A DNA stretch of 64,000 nt from Microterricola gilva (GTDB lineage: Bacteria > Actinomycetota > Actinomycetes > Actinomycetales > Microbacteriaceae), in assembly GCF_004217495.1 (NCBI RefSeq), contig NZ_SHLC01000001.1, forward strand, positions 1,798,001 through 1,862,000, given 5' to 3'. Positions within the stretch are counted from its first letter, which is position 1; every line of letters begins with the position of its first letter. The notes below the pieces were generated by a model. That model made no database searches and was not told the origin of the DNA. It was given only the letters and a program-made list of their open reading frames with translations. Below are positions 8,334 through 17,378 of the stretch, one piece after another. A program made the position numbers and the translations under genes.

Positions 8334-9248
8334 TTATGCATCGCGCGCGCAACGGAAACCGATGTGCGACATCCCGGTGTCCTCCGATTGCGGCGACCGC
8401 GCTGCCGGCCGAAAGCGCAGACAGTATTCCGGTGAGCACAAGAACGAGCCCCCCTTGAGCACGCGGCGCGCTGTCGAGGGGAAGGCCTCGTCTGCGCTGG
8501 CGCGAGCCAGCAGGTTCTCCCGCTTGCCCGCATCGACCGGCCGATCCGACAACCGCACATGGCGAGGGGTGTAGAAGTCGCTCGTCCACTCCCAGACGTT
8601 CCCAATCATGTCGAACAACCCGAAGCCGTTCGCGGGGTATGTACCGACCTTGGCCGTACCGCCGACCCCTCGGTTGTCGTACGGAAAGCGACCCAACCAG
8701 GAGTTCGCCTGCGCGATACCGCCGGGGTAGGGCTCCTCGCCCCATGCGAACCGTGCACCGTCGACCCCTCCGCGTGATGCGAACTCATGCTCCGCCTCCG
8801 TCGGCAACCGAAGCCCCGCCCAGTCCGCGAACGAGGCCGCATCCTCGAACGCGACATGCACGACGGGGTGTTGCATACGAGCATCAATCGACGAGCCCGG
8901 GCCGAACGGCCGACGCCAATAGGCGCCGGGCTGCCAGCGCCACCATCCCCGCCAATCGCCGAGGTCGACCGGGCCGCGAGTCGGCGTGAACACCATCGAC
9001 CCCGGGACCAGATCGGCCGGATCCGCGCCCGGAAACGCAGCAGCCTCAAGCTTGCGCTCCGCGATTGTGACATAGCCCGTCGCGTCCACGAACTCGGCGA
9101 ACCTCGCGTTCGTCACTGCGTACCGGTCGAGGAAGAACGGGTCGACCCGGCGCTCGTGAACGGGGCGCTCGTCGGAGTAGAACTCGTCGGAGCCCATTCG
9201 GAACGATCCACCCCCGATCATCACCATGTCATGGCCATCGACAGTCAT
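8334..9248 (-). CDS. Formylglycine-generating enzyme (SUMF1/FGE family)
   Basis: 304 residues. Aerobic FGEs oxidise the Cys of a C-x-P-x-R sulfatase motif to formylglycine. The N-terminus MVMIGGGSFRMGSDE, the block GLRLPTEAEHEFASRGG and IGNVWEWTSDFY are family hallmarks. The two active-site cysteines are Cys271 and Cys276 in GGSFLCSPEYCLRFR, spaced as in characterised FGEs. The ATG at 9248 is chosen because a TACAGT -10 box lies six bases upstream (leaderless); a GTG at 9269 would precede that promoter. It sits just upstream of its probable client sulfatase, and both lack export signals. Confidence 0.94.
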   Translation of the reverse strand: MTVDGHDMVMIGGGSFRMGSDEFYSDERPVHERRVDPFFLDRYAVTNARFAEFVDATGYVTIAERKLEAAAFPGADPADLVPGSMVFTPTRGPVDLGDWRGWWRWQPGAYWRRPFGPGSSIDARMQHPVVHVAFEDAASFADWAGLRLPTEAEHEFASRGGVDGARFAWGEEPYPGGIAQANSWLGRFPYDNRGVGGTAKVGTYPANGFGLFDMIGNVWEWTSDFYTPRHVRLSDRPVDAGKRENLLARASADEAFPSTARRVLKGGSFLCSPEYCLRFRPAARSPQSEDTGMSHIGFRCARDA

Positions 9249-9409
9249 GCCCCAACTGTAGCCAATCACAATCGCCTGTGGCGGGAGGCGAACAAGGGCG
9301 CTTGCTCTGAGCGCGAGATACCCGATGCAGACATTCGGGATCAGGAGCGTTTCAGCACTTCCGAAGCAAACGCGTGGCGCTAAATAGCGCTTGATCAGGC
9401 ATTTAAGAG

Positions 9410-9483
9410 TAGGGCGGACGGGACTTGAACCCGTGACCGGCGGATTATGAGTCCGATGCTCTAACCAGCTGAGCTACCGCCCC
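9410..9483 (-). tRNA. tRNA-Met (anticodon CAT)
   Basis: 74-nt cloverleaf on the minus strand: acceptor GGGGCGG pairing with CCGCCCT (G-U at the end), D arm GCTC/GAGC, anticodon loop CTCATAA, T arm ACGGG-TTCAAGT-CCCGT. CCA is not encoded. Anticodon CAT without initiator features indicates elongator Met; a tRNA-Ile2 whose C34 becomes lysidine cannot be excluded by eye. Confidence 0.9.
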
Positions 9484-9510
9484 GTGCGCCTTCCGGCATC
9501 CGTTCAGAAA

Positions 9511-10770
9511 TCAGTCTGAGGATGCGGCGGGTGCAGCGTTGGTGACCAGTTCGGTCACAGCTTCTCCACGATACAGGCTCTCAAAGGTGCTGATCGTGCG
9601 TTGGATGTCGTGTGCGACGATGCGGTTGAGTGACTCCTGCTTCATTGCCGTGAGCTCATCCGGTGCCATCTCGAGCACCGTGCGCAGCTTCTCGGCGAGG
9701 TCGGTGGGGTTGCTCGGCTCGAACAGGAAGCCATTCTGGCCGTCGGCGACAAGGTGCGGCAGTGCCATCGCGTTCGCCGCGACGATCGGCAGACCGGATG
9801 CCATGGCCTCCATGGTCGCGATGCTCTGCAGCTCGGCGATCGACGGCATGGCGAAGACGGTTGCACCCGTGTACTCGGCGCGGAGCTCGGCCTCGGTGAC
9901 GTAGCCGCGGAACGTGACCCGGTCGCCCAGGCCCAGGGTGTCGGCCAGGTGCTGCAGGTTGCGCATCTGGTCTCCCCCGCCGACGATGTGGAGCTTGGTG
10001 TCGAGCTCGGCTGGCAGCAACGTCAGCGCCTTGAGCAGCACGTCGATCTGCTTCTCACCGGTCACGCGACCGACGAAGAGCACCGTGTTACCCGTGCGCG
10101 GCTCGAAGTTCGGGGTGTACTCGTGGGCATCGATGCCGCAGGAGATCGCGTGCACACCCTTGAGTCCGGTGTACTGCTCGAGGAACTGCGCCGCCTTCGC
10201 GGTCGGCGTCGTCACGGCTTCGGCGCGGCCGAAGGTGCGGCGCGCGGCCTTCCAGGCGAGCCCAATGGCCCATTCCTGCCACGCCTTCGGCAGCAGGGTG
10301 AACTCGAGCAGGTTCTCGGGCATGAAGTGGTTGGTGCCGATGATGCGGATGCCGCGCTTCTCGGCTTCGACCGAGAGACCGCGCCCGACGATGATGTGCG
10401 ACTGGAAGTGCACGACATCCGGCTGCACGAGGTCGATCACGCGCGCGCTGTTCTGGCGGATCCGCCACGGCAGCGCGAAGCGCAGCCAGTCGTGCGGGTA
10501 CCAACGCCAGCTGCGCAGGCGGTGGGCCATCATCTTCTGGCCCTCGTGTTCCTCCATCCAGCTGCCGTGCTTGCGCGAAGCGGCGGGAGCCATGATGTGG
10601 ACCTCGTGACCGCGGGCGACGAGGCCGGCGGCGAGACGCTCGGCGAAGCGAGCCGCACCGTTGACGTCTGGCGCAAAGGTGTCGGCGCCGATCAGCACGC
10701 GCAATGGCTTCTGCGCGGACCGTGAGCCGGCCGCGGGTGCGGCGGAAGACGAGCCTGGCGTTTCAGTCAA
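9511..10770 (-). CDS. GT4-family glycosyltransferase
   Basis: 419 residues, GT-B fold, family 4 type. The N-terminal Rossmann domain has LIGADTFAPDVNGAARFAER and RGHEVHIMAPA. The C-terminal nucleotide-sugar domain has NTVLFVGRVTGEKQIDVLLKA split over residues of about 230-250, and the E-x7-E region as MPSIAELQSIATMEAMASGLP. Related actinobacterial enzymes transfer mannose or glucose from GDP- or UDP-sugars to glycolipids or phosphatidylinositol, but donor and acceptor are not visible here. The start is TTG at 10770, with GAGGG about ten bases upstream. Monocistronic, next to the tRNA. Confidence 0.88.
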   Translation of the reverse strand: MTETPGSSSAAPAAGSRSAQKPLRVLIGADTFAPDVNGAARFAERLAAGLVARGHEVHIMAPAASRKHGSWMEEHEGQKMMAHRLRSWRWYPHDWLRFALPWRIRQNSARVIDLVQPDVVHFQSHIIVGRGLSVEAEKRGIRIIGTNHFMPENLLEFTLLPKAWQEWAIGLAWKAARRTFGRAEAVTTPTAKAAQFLEQYTGLKGVHAISCGIDAHEYTPNFEPRTGNTVLFVGRVTGEKQIDVLLKALTLLPAELDTKLHIVGGGDQMRNLQHLADTLGLGDRVTFRGYVTEAELRAEYTGATVFAMPSIAELQSIATMEAMASGLPIVAANAMALPHLVADGQNGFLFEPSNPTDLAEKLRTVLEMAPDELTAMKQESLNRIVAHDIQRTISTFESLYRGEAVTELVTNAAPAASSD

Positions 10771-10921
10771 GTGGAGATTCCCTCACGGTGCTGGGCCGGG
10801 AAGAATGCGCCGGCGAAAAGTCAGTGGTCCGCCTCGAAGCGGAACTGCATGCCCCCAGTCTAAACCGGGCTGGCTGTGACACTGTCAAATGTTCCCCGGA
10901 GCGTCGGATCTCAGCCGACGC

Positions 10922-11842
10922 TCAGACCTTCGTCTGCGGGTGGTGTTTGGCGAGGGCGAAGACGCCCCAGATCGCGACCGCTCCGGCCACAACGAAGCCG
11001 ATCACGGCCCAGAGCGGCGCCTGTGACGCCTCATCGAGCACGAAGATGCCGATGGCAACGGCCACGAGCGGGTCGACGACGGTGAGCCCGGCGATGACCA
11101 GGTCAGGCGGGCCGGACGCGTACGCGTTCTGAACGAAGTAGCCACCGAGTGCTGCCGCGGCGAGCAACGCGACGACGCAGGTGAAGGTGAGCCACTCGAA
11201 GTTCTCGTTCTGGATGCGGCTGATGATCACCTTCGCGAGCGTCGCGACGAAGCCGTAGAGCACGCCAGCCCCGAGAATGTAGAAGAGCGCCTTGAACTTG
11301 TTGCGCAGGGCGATGAACGCAAGCACGAAGGCGACGAGCACCACGGCGAGGATCACGAGGATCGTGATGAGGTCCTCGTCGGTGACCGGCTTGTCGACCG
11401 CGGTGAAGGCGGCGATCGTCACGAACAGGCCGACGCCGCCGACACACATGCAGATCGCGATGATCGACCTGCGATTGAGGGCGACCTTGCTCACGCGTGC
11501 GTTGACAATCGACGTGATCACCAGCGCGACGGCACCGAGGGGCTGCACGACCATGAGTGGCGCCTGGGTGAGGCTGGCGAGCTGCAGCACGACGGCGAAG
11601 CCGAGCATGAGCGTGCCGATGACCCACGACGGCCGGGCGAGCAGCAGCATCAGCTGCTTCACGTTGAGTCCGGAGCCCCCGGCGTACTGGGTGTTGCGTT
11701 CGACCTTGACGACCCCGCGGTGCTGGAACTGCGCGCCGAGCGAGAGGAACACCGCGCCGATGAGCGCGAGCACGATTCCGAAGACGACTCGTGGGTCCTG
11801 TGGAATCAGTTCCTCGGCAAGGTCGTTGAATTCGAAGGGCAC
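10922..11842 (-). CDS. DMT-superfamily transporter (EamA/NIPA-like)
   Basis: 306 residues with about nine to ten hydrophobic segments, including LGFAVVLQLASLTQAPLMVV with QPLGAVALVITSI (about residues 85-115) and the second-repeat counterpart PDLVIAGLTVVDPLVAVAIG near residues 250-270. This is the layout of drug/metabolite or NIPA-type carriers; the substrate is unknown. The GTG start at 11842 is supported by TAGTGT exactly six bases upstream (leaderless). It is divergent from def, and the two -10 boxes are only 16 bases apart. Confidence 0.78.
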   Translation of the reverse strand: MPFEFNDLAEELIPQDPRVVFGIVLALIGAVFLSLGAQFQHRGVVKVERNTQYAGGSGLNVKQLMLLLARPSWVIGTLMLGFAVVLQLASLTQAPLMVVQPLGAVALVITSIVNARVSKVALNRRSIIAICMCVGGVGLFVTIAAFTAVDKPVTDEDLITILVILAVVLVAFVLAFIALRNKFKALFYILGAGVLYGFVATLAKVIISRIQNENFEWLTFTCVVALLAAAALGGYFVQNAYASGPPDLVIAGLTVVDPLVAVAIGIFVLDEASQAPLWAVIGFVVAGAVAIWGVFALAKHHPQTKV

Positions 11843-11848
11843 CCCACG

Positions 11849-11876
11849 ACACTAACGTGACCGGGGCCGATATTCT
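11849..11876. promoter_or_regulatory. Divergent back-to-back leaderless promoters
   Basis: Minus-strand -10 TAGTGT (11849-11854) lies six bases before the GTG of the DMT transporter gene. Plus-strand -10 TATTCT (11871-11876) lies six bases before the ATG of def. Only 16 bases separate the two boxes, so polymerases at the two promoters must compete. Confidence 0.6.
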
Positions 11877-11882
11877 GTGAAC

Positions 11883-12449
11883 ATGGCCGTTCTTCCCATC
11901 CGGATCTCCGGAGATCCCGTGCTGCACACCCCCGCAGCCCCCGTGACCGTATTCGACGACGAGCTGCGCACCCTCGTCACCGACATGTTCGAGACCATGG
12001 ATGCCGCCCCCGGCGTCGGCCTCGCCGGCCCCCAGGTCGGTGTTCCGCTCCGTCTGTTCACCTTCGGCTGGGTCGACGATGACGGGGTGAAGTGGCGCGG
12101 CGTCGCCATCAACCCCGAGCTCTGGCTGAGCCCGATGGACGTCGGCCCAGCCGACGAGGATGAGGAGTCGGAGGGCTGCCTGTCGTTCCCCGGCGAGCGG
12201 TTCCCGCTGCGCCGGGCCGACCGCGTCATCCTGCGCGCGACGGACATCGACGGCAAGCCGTTCGAGATCGTCGCGGAGGGCTGGCTGGCCCGCATCTTCC
12301 AGCACGAGTACGACCACCTGGACGGCCTGCTCTACGTCGACCGCGTCGAGGACGACTACCAGCGCATCATCGCGAAGATCACCCGCAAGCGCGGCTGGGG
12401 CGTTCCTGGCAACGCCTGGATGCCCGGCGTCGACAACCTCGAGGACTGA
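11883..12449 (+). CDS. def: Peptide deformylase
   Basis: 188 residues. It removes the formyl group from the N-terminal Met of new proteins. All three family motifs are present: GVGLAGPQVG, EGCLSFP with the metal-binding Cys, and QHEYDHLDG with the metal-binding His pair and catalytic Glu. The C-terminal extension (KITRKRGWGVPGNAW) is common in actinobacterial enzymes. The ATG at 11883 is chosen over GTG at 11877 because a TATTCT -10 box ends at 11876, which would leave the GTG outside the transcript. A strong terminator follows. Confidence 0.97.
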   Translation: MAVLPIRISGDPVLHTPAAPVTVFDDELRTLVTDMFETMDAAPGVGLAGPQVGVPLRLFTFGWVDDDGVKWRGVAINPELWLSPMDVGPADEDEESEGCLSFPGERFPLRRADRVILRATDIDGKPFEIVAEGWLARIFQHEYDHLDGLLYVDRVEDDYQRIIAKITRKRGWGVPGNAWMPGVDNLED

Positions 12450-12481
12450 ATCACGCGGCCGACGCGCCGCACCGCATGCAC

Positions 12482-12520
12482 GAGGAGGCACCCCTGCCGG
12501 GGGTGCCTCCTCTGCTTTTC
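12482..12520. terminator. Rho-independent terminator after def
   Basis: Perfect 13-bp arms (GAGGAGGCACCCC with its complement, 12482-12494 and 12500-12512), five-base loop, then TGCTTTTC on the plus strand. It sits between the convergent ends of def and the phosphodiester glycosidase gene and may serve both. Confidence 0.85.
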
Positions 12521-12527
12521 TGTCGCG

Positions 12528-15500
12528 CTACTGCCGGGTGCGCAGCTTTCGACGGCGGATCACCACGAGCGCTGCGCCGGCCAACAGCAGGATCGCGCCG
12601 CCCAGACCGAGGCTGCCGGCGGCGAACCCGGTGGTGGCGATGGCACCGGTATCGCTGGAGCCGCCCGCAACGTCGGAACCCTCGCCGGTGCTGCCGCCGT
12701 TGCCGTTCCCCGGGCCGCTCGGATCGGTGGGGTCGGTGGGTCCAGTGGGGTCCGTCGGGTCGACGGGGTCGGTCGGATCGGTCGGATCGGTCGGATCGAC
12801 AGGGTCAACTGGAGCCCCGGCCACCGTGACCGGCACCTCGGCACGAACACCGTTGACGGTCACGCTCAGCATCGCCGTGCCCGCCTGTGTGGCGGTGAGC
12901 TCACCGGTCAGGGTGTTCAGGCGCAGGGTGGATGCCGCGCGCTCCTGGCTGCGCGTGCTCCCGCCGTCGACCACGGTGACGCCCTCGCCGGCCCACTGGG
13001 CGGTGACCGGCCAGGCAACGGGCACCTCGCGGCCGCCGTCCTGCACCAGCGTCGACGCCACGGAGGCGGTCTCCCCCACGGTCATCACGGTCGGCGCATC
13101 CAGCCGCAGCTCGTCCACGCGCGGTCGCGTCTCGGCCTGCATCCAGTTGATGCGCGAGCTGACGGAGTCCGGGTTGGCGCCGACGACGCCGGCGCGGGGG
13201 TTCACACCGAGCAACGTCCACCCGACGAATCCGCCGTGGTCGGCCGCGCCGGCCGGCCCCTTGCCCGAGTTGCCGTTGATGATCTGCGAGACGCCGTCGA
13301 CGCTCGCACCGTGGAAGACGCCGACGTGACCGTTGATCACGGCGATCGACTTTCCCGTGTCCTTGCGGAACGTGGCGAAGCGCTCGTTCAGCGCCGCCGC
13401 CTCGTAGCGGTCGCCCAGCTGGCTGTCCTTGCTCGACAGCGGGTCGTCGGATGGATGGTGGAAGAAGACCATCACGCCCGTGACACCGGCATCGGATGCG
13501 GCATCCTTCAGCTGCGCCTCCAGCATGTTCAGCTGCGCCATTCCGCCGCCGCGCAGAGTGCCAGCCGAGCTGTTCAGCGTGATGATGCGGGTGGAACCGA
13601 GGTCGCGCGTGCCCGACGCGGCGCCGAAGAACTTCTCGAAGTTGCTGATCGGCGCCCCCATCACCTCGTGGTTGCCCGGCACGTAGATCCACGGCAGCTT
13701 CGAGCCGACTTCCTCGTCAAGGATGCGCTCAGCGAGCTCGAAGTCGATGTCTGCCGCCTCGTCGACGAAGTCGCCGTTGATCACGAGGAGGTCGGGGTTC
13801 TCGGCGACGATCTCCCGCAGCGCCTTGCGGGCACCCTGGGCGTTGACGCTGTCGGGGTTGCGACCGACGAACTGCGCGTCGCTCATCACGGCGATGCGCT
13901 GGGCGCGGCCGTCGACCGTGCCGTTGGCCGCGATGATCGGATCGTGCACATACGGGGATGCCGGCTGATCGACGCTCGCCGGAACGATCGCCTCGAGCCC
14001 GGCAATGCTCACGTCGCCCTGGTAGGAGACGGCCGTGCGCGTCTCCATGAATCGCACCCGCGAGATCTCGATCGGGTAGGCGGTGCCGACGGGCACGGTG
14101 AAGCGCACCTGCTGCCAGTCGTTCCAGGTGACCATCGGGCCGTCGAGGTTGCTGGTCACGCCTGCGGCGCTCTTCAGCTGGATGCGCGGCCAGATCCCAC
14201 TGCCGTCGCCCTTGATCCAGAGGCTCAGCGCCTGCGGCTGCCCGGGAATCTGGATCGGGGCCGGGGCCACGGCGTAGGAACCGCGGGTCGCGGTCGATGT
14301 GGTGAAGTCGTGTTGCAGGCGCAGTGCGTCCTCACCGTTCGGCCCGCCGGCCGGCATCGGGGTGAGCGTTCCGGCCGCCCGGTCGGAGGCGAACTTCCAA
14401 TCCGCACCGTTGGAGAAGTCGGCGACCGTTGTGACGTCGTAACCGATGGTCACCGCGACGTCGACGCTCCGTCCGCCGACGGTGAAGGTGATCGTGGCCG
14501 ATCCGGCATCCGCCGTCGGGGTGATCAGCCAGCTGTCGAGCCCGTTCGGCACGACGCTCACCTTCTCGCCGGCCTGCACCGATGCGTCGCTCACCTCGAC
14601 GGGCACCCGGTTGCCGTCGCCGTCGAGGGCGGTCAGGCGCACCTCGCCCGTCTGGCCGGCCGTCTGCAGGGCCACGACCGACTTGTCGGCGGTGATGCGT
14701 TGCAGCTCGCCGAGTACGCGGATGCCGCTCGAGGCGGTCTTGCCCTCTGCGGTGTAGTTCACGCTGGCCTGTCCCGCAGCCACGCCGAGTACGCGGGCGG
14801 AGCCACCGTCGATCGCTTCGAGGCTGACGGTTGCGCTGTCCGCAGCGAAGGCGCCCTCGGCGGGGATGCCCTGCAGATTGGCGTCGAGGCCGGTGCCCGT
14901 GAGGGTGCGGTGGAGTCCAGGAAGCACCGTGTCGGCGCCCTGGCGCTTCAGCGCGGGCGCGACCATCACGTCGCTCAGCTGGGCCGCGGGCGCGGAGGAG
15001 AAGAAGGCGAGGCTGTTGGCGACGATTCGCTCGTTCCCGTCTGAGGGGCGGTTCACCACCGTTGCCTCGGTGTTCCCGGCCGTTCGGGCGAGCATCGTGG
15101 TTGACCCACCGCCGTCGAGGTTGATGGCGTTCCAGGCGCCGAGGTCGAGCATCAACCGTCCGAGTTCCTGTACCGTCAGGCCGCGGCTGTCGCCGGCGCG
15201 TCCGTCAACGGCCACCACGTAGACGGTGCTGCCGTCTCGGCTGACGCCTACGGCGGTGCGGGCCGCCTCGACCTGGTCGTCCGGGGTCTGGACACCGTCG
15301 GCGACGAGCCACTGGTTTCCGCTGACCGCCAGGTCGACATCCTTGCTCACACCGGTGGTGATCACGATCGGGTCGCCGACGCTGAGCGCGCTCAACGCGA
15401 CGGCCTGCGTGCCGCGGCCGACGAGCACACTCGTTCCGCTGGGGATGTTCGCCGGCTGTGTCAGCGCCGCCGGATCCGTTTCGATCGCCGAGACGAGGCC

Positions 15501-16205
15501 GTCCACGACGGATACCGCGGCGATGTCGGTCGCGCCACCGATCGGCGCGTTCAGCGGGTAGCTCCCCCAGATCGAGGTGTACAGGCCGATGCGGTTGGCC
15601 TCGACGCTCGGGGTGTTGATGCCGGAGAGCGTCGTGCTGCCGCCCGCGAACTCCACGGTGCCCTGCACCATGAGCTTCTGAACCGTCGCCAGACCGTCGT
15701 TCATGGTGAATGCCGGTCGGTCGGCCGGGCTGGCGGTGCGGATGCCCTGCGTCGACGACACGTTCGTCGACACGGGTGCAACCGAAGCGTTCATGTCGAA
15801 GTAGTCGCCGTTGACCGCGGCCACGGCGCCGGTGCCACTGATCTGCTCTGAGACCGTCGCACCGCCGCTCACGGTTCCGGCGTCGAGCACGTCCAGGCTG
15901 AGCGTCGGTGTGGACAGGTCGGCGACCATGACATGGCCGCTCACCCAACCGGCGCCCTGCACGCGACGGAAAGAGGTGAGGTCGAGACCGGGGGCCACGG
16001 CCTCCGTCTCGGCGGTCAGCAGCGAGGAGCCGTCGCCGCCCAGGTTCAGGCCGTTACTGTCTGGCGCCGCGACCGCGGCGCTCTCGGTGGCGACCGCATC
16101 GAGGCTCACCGCGCCGGTGAGCATCAGTGCGCCCGCGGTCACAAGCGCGAGCACCCGCCTCGGCGAGCGTTGAGGGTTCGGGGGTATCGGATGTGGAGCA
16201 GTCAT
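12528..16205 (-). CDS. Secreted phosphodiester glycosidase / metallophosphoesterase, wall-anchored
   Basis: 1,225 residues. A signal peptide spans about residues 1-45 (RRVLALVTAGALMLTGAVS). A phosphodiester glycosidase (NAGPA/DUF2233) domain at about 70-410 contains AVNGDYFDMNA and INLDGGGSTTM. Ig-like and Big-type segments follow, then a probable carbohydrate-binding region at about 610-760. A calcineurin-like phosphoesterase domain at about 780-1010 has MSDAQF, NGDFVDE, PGNHEV and INGHVGVFHG. The tail has a Pro-Thr-Asp repeat, then IATTGFAAG, a hydrophobic helix and RRRK, resembling a sortase/LPxTG-type anchor. The first (D-x-H) and last (G-H-x-H) phosphoesterase motifs are variant (D-x-Q, G-H-V-G). 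Likely acts on wall or exopolysaccharide phosphodiesters outside the cell. Confidence 0.87.
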   Translation of the reverse strand: MTAPHPIPPNPQRSPRRVLALVTAGALMLTGAVSLDAVATESAAVAAPDSNGLNLGGDGSSLLTAETEAVAPGLDLTSFRRVQGAGWVSGHVMVADLSTPTLSLDVLDAGTVSGGATVSEQISGTGAVAAVNGDYFDMNASVAPVSTNVSSTQGIRTASPADRPAFTMNDGLATVQKLMVQGTVEFAGGSTTLSGINTPSVEANRIGLYTSIWGSYPLNAPIGGATDIAAVSVVDGLVSAIETDPAALTQPANIPSGTSVLVGRGTQAVALSALSVGDPIVITTGVSKDVDLAVSGNQWLVADGVQTPDDQVEAARTAVGVSRDGSTVYVVAVDGRAGDSRGLTVQELGRLMLDLGAWNAINLDGGGSTTMLARTAGNTEATVVNRPSDGNERIVANSLAFFSSAPAAQLSDVMVAPALKRQGADTVLPGLHRTLTGTGLDANLQGIPAEGAFAADSATVSLEAIDGGSARVLGVAAGQASVNYTAEGKTASSGIRVLGELQRITADKSVVALQTAGQTGEVRLTALDGDGNRVPVEVSDASVQAGEKVSVVPNGLDSWLITPTADAGSATITFTVGGRSVDVAVTIGYDVTTVADFSNGADWKFASDRAAGTLTPMPAGGPNGEDALRLQHDFTTSTATRGSYAVAPAPIQIPGQPQALSLWIKGDGSGIWPRIQLKSAAGVTSNLDGPMVTWNDWQQVRFTVPVGTAYPIEISRVRFMETRTAVSYQGDVSIAGLEAIVPASVDQPASPYVHDPIIAANGTVDGRAQRIAVMSDAQFVGRNPDSVNAQGARKALREIVAENPDLLVINGDFVDEAADIDFELAERILDEEVGSKLPWIYVPGNHEVMGAPISNFEKFFGAASGTRDLGSTRIITLNSSAGTLRGGGMAQLNMLEAQLKDAASDAGVTGVMVFFHHPSDDPLSSKDSQLGDRYEAAALNERFATFRKDTGKSIAVINGHVGVFHGASVDGVSQIINGNSGKGPAGAADHGGFVGWTLLGVNPRAGVVGANPDSVSSRINWMQAETRPRVDELRLDAPTVMTVGETASVASTLVQDGGREVPVAWPVTAQWAGEGVTVVDGGSTRSQERAASTLRLNTLTGELTATQAGTAMLSVTVNGVRAEVPVTVAGAPVDPVDPTDPTDPTDPVDPTDPTGPTDPTDPSGPGNGNGGSTGEGSDVAGGSSDTGAIATTGFAAGSLGLGGAILLLAGAALVVIRRRKLRTRQ

Positions 16206-16359
16206 ACTTCGCCTTCGTCAAGAGGTCAGATCTTTCGCGCATAGTGCGCGCTCTGTGACGGTAGACAGGCGGTGTAAGCGGCAGGTGGCGCCCGGGTGAA
16301 CGCCGCCTTAAGCGGCGAGGGAGCCCTCGCCCGCGCGTTCAGACGTCGGAGGTGGGCGG

Positions 16360-16665
16360 CTAGCTGAGGGCGCGGATGCCGGCGGCGACGAGCGCGGCCA
16401 CGATCACCACGACGATGAACGGCACGCGCAGCGCGAACAGCCCGGCGGCCACGATCACGGCGGGCACACGGGCATCGATCACGATCTCCTGGCCCTGCGC
16501 GAAGGTCTGCACCCCGATGAGCGCCGCGAGCAGCGCGACGGTGAGCAGCTCCGCGACGCGGGACACGGCCGGGTTGTCGAGAACCCGCGGCGGCACGAGG
16601 TAGCCGGCGAGCTTCAGGATGACGCACGCGATCGACGCGAGAATCACGATCTGCCACATGGTCAT
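16360..16665 (-). CDS. AzlD-family branched-chain amino acid exporter subunit
   Basis: 101 residues, the usual AzlD size, with hydrophobic segments at about 5-25, 38-60 and 65-98. The segment LKLAGYLVPPRVLDNPAVSR is typical of the family. AzlD proteins pair with AzlC to export branched-chain amino acids (YgaZH-type in other bacteria). Its start overlaps the azlC-like gene by four bases (ATGA), so the pair is coupled. A short stem at about 16302-16316 downstream may end the transcript. Confidence 0.88.
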   Translation of the reverse strand: MTMWQIVILASIACVILKLAGYLVPPRVLDNPAVSRVAELLTVALLAALIGVQTFAQGQEIVIDARVPAVIVAAGLFALRVPFIVVVIVAALVAAGIRALS

Positions 16666-17378
16666 GCGCGCTTCTCCGTCCCCAGCCAGTTGAACGCACC
16701 GACGACGACGGCAACGAGGGCGGCGACGAGCACGGGCAGGCCGGGCATCAGCACGGGCGTCAGCAGAACGGCGACGAGGGCGGCGGCCACGGCGACGGCG
16801 CTCGCCTGCAGGCGCTTCAGTCGGGGCCAGAGCAGTCCGAGGAACGCGGCGGCGGCTGCGGCATCGAGTCCGTAGATGCGCGGGTCGCCCAGCGCATCAC
16901 CGATGAGCGCCCCGAGCAGGGTCGTGAGGTTCCAGCCGATGAAGATCACGATCGCGGTCACCCAGAAGCCGACCCGGCGCAGGTGCGGCCGCGGCTGGGC
17001 GAGGGCGACGGCCGTTGATTCGTCGATCGTGCCCCACGCCGCGGCGAGCTTGGTCCACCAGCCGCCGCCGAGGATCGGCGCCATCCGCATGCCGTAGATG
17101 GCGTTGCGGGTTCCGAGGAGTGCCGCTCCGGCGATCGCGGTGGGACCGGCGGCGACACCGCCGGTGGCGAGCACGCCCACGAGCGCGTACTGCGAACCGC
17201 CGGTGAACATCACCAGGCTGAGGAAGCAGGCCTGCCAGACGTCGAGGCCTGCCGCGACGGCGAGTGCCCCGAAGGAGATGCCGTACGCGGCCGTCGCGAT
17301 GCCGACGGCCCACGCCTCGCGGACGACGATCTTGCGGGCCGCGAGCTCATCGAGTTCGCCGACTTCCGCGACGCTCAT
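16662..17378 (-). CDS. AzlC-family amino acid exporter permease
   Basis: 238 residues, polytopic. The N-terminal signature AYGISFGALAVAAGLDVWQA and the segment SLVMFTGGSQYALVGVLA belong to the AzlC family; GTRNAIYGMRMAPIL is another conserved block. With AzlD it would form a branched-chain (or related hydrophobic) amino acid exporter. It overlaps both neighbours by four bases: the degenerate kinase upstream and azlD downstream. The upstream coupling to a sensor-kinase-like gene suggests that export is tied to a signal. Confidence 0.9.
   Translation of the reverse strand: MSVAEVGELDELAARKIVVREAWAVGIATAAYGISFGALAVAAGLDVWQACFLSLVMFTGGSQYALVGVLATGGVAAGPTAIAGAALLGTRNAIYGMRMAPILGGGWWTKLAAAWGTIDESTAVALAQPRPHLRRVGFWVTAIVIFIGWNLTTLLGALIGDALGDPRIYGLDAAAAAAFLGLLWPRLKRLQASAVAVAAALVAVLLTPVLMPGLPVLVAALVAVVVGAFNWLGTEKRA

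Noticed and set aside
12774-12800. Short tandem GTCGGATCG repeats as regulatory sites
   Set aside because: They lie inside the gene and encode the Pro-Thr-Asp linker of the wall-anchored enzyme.
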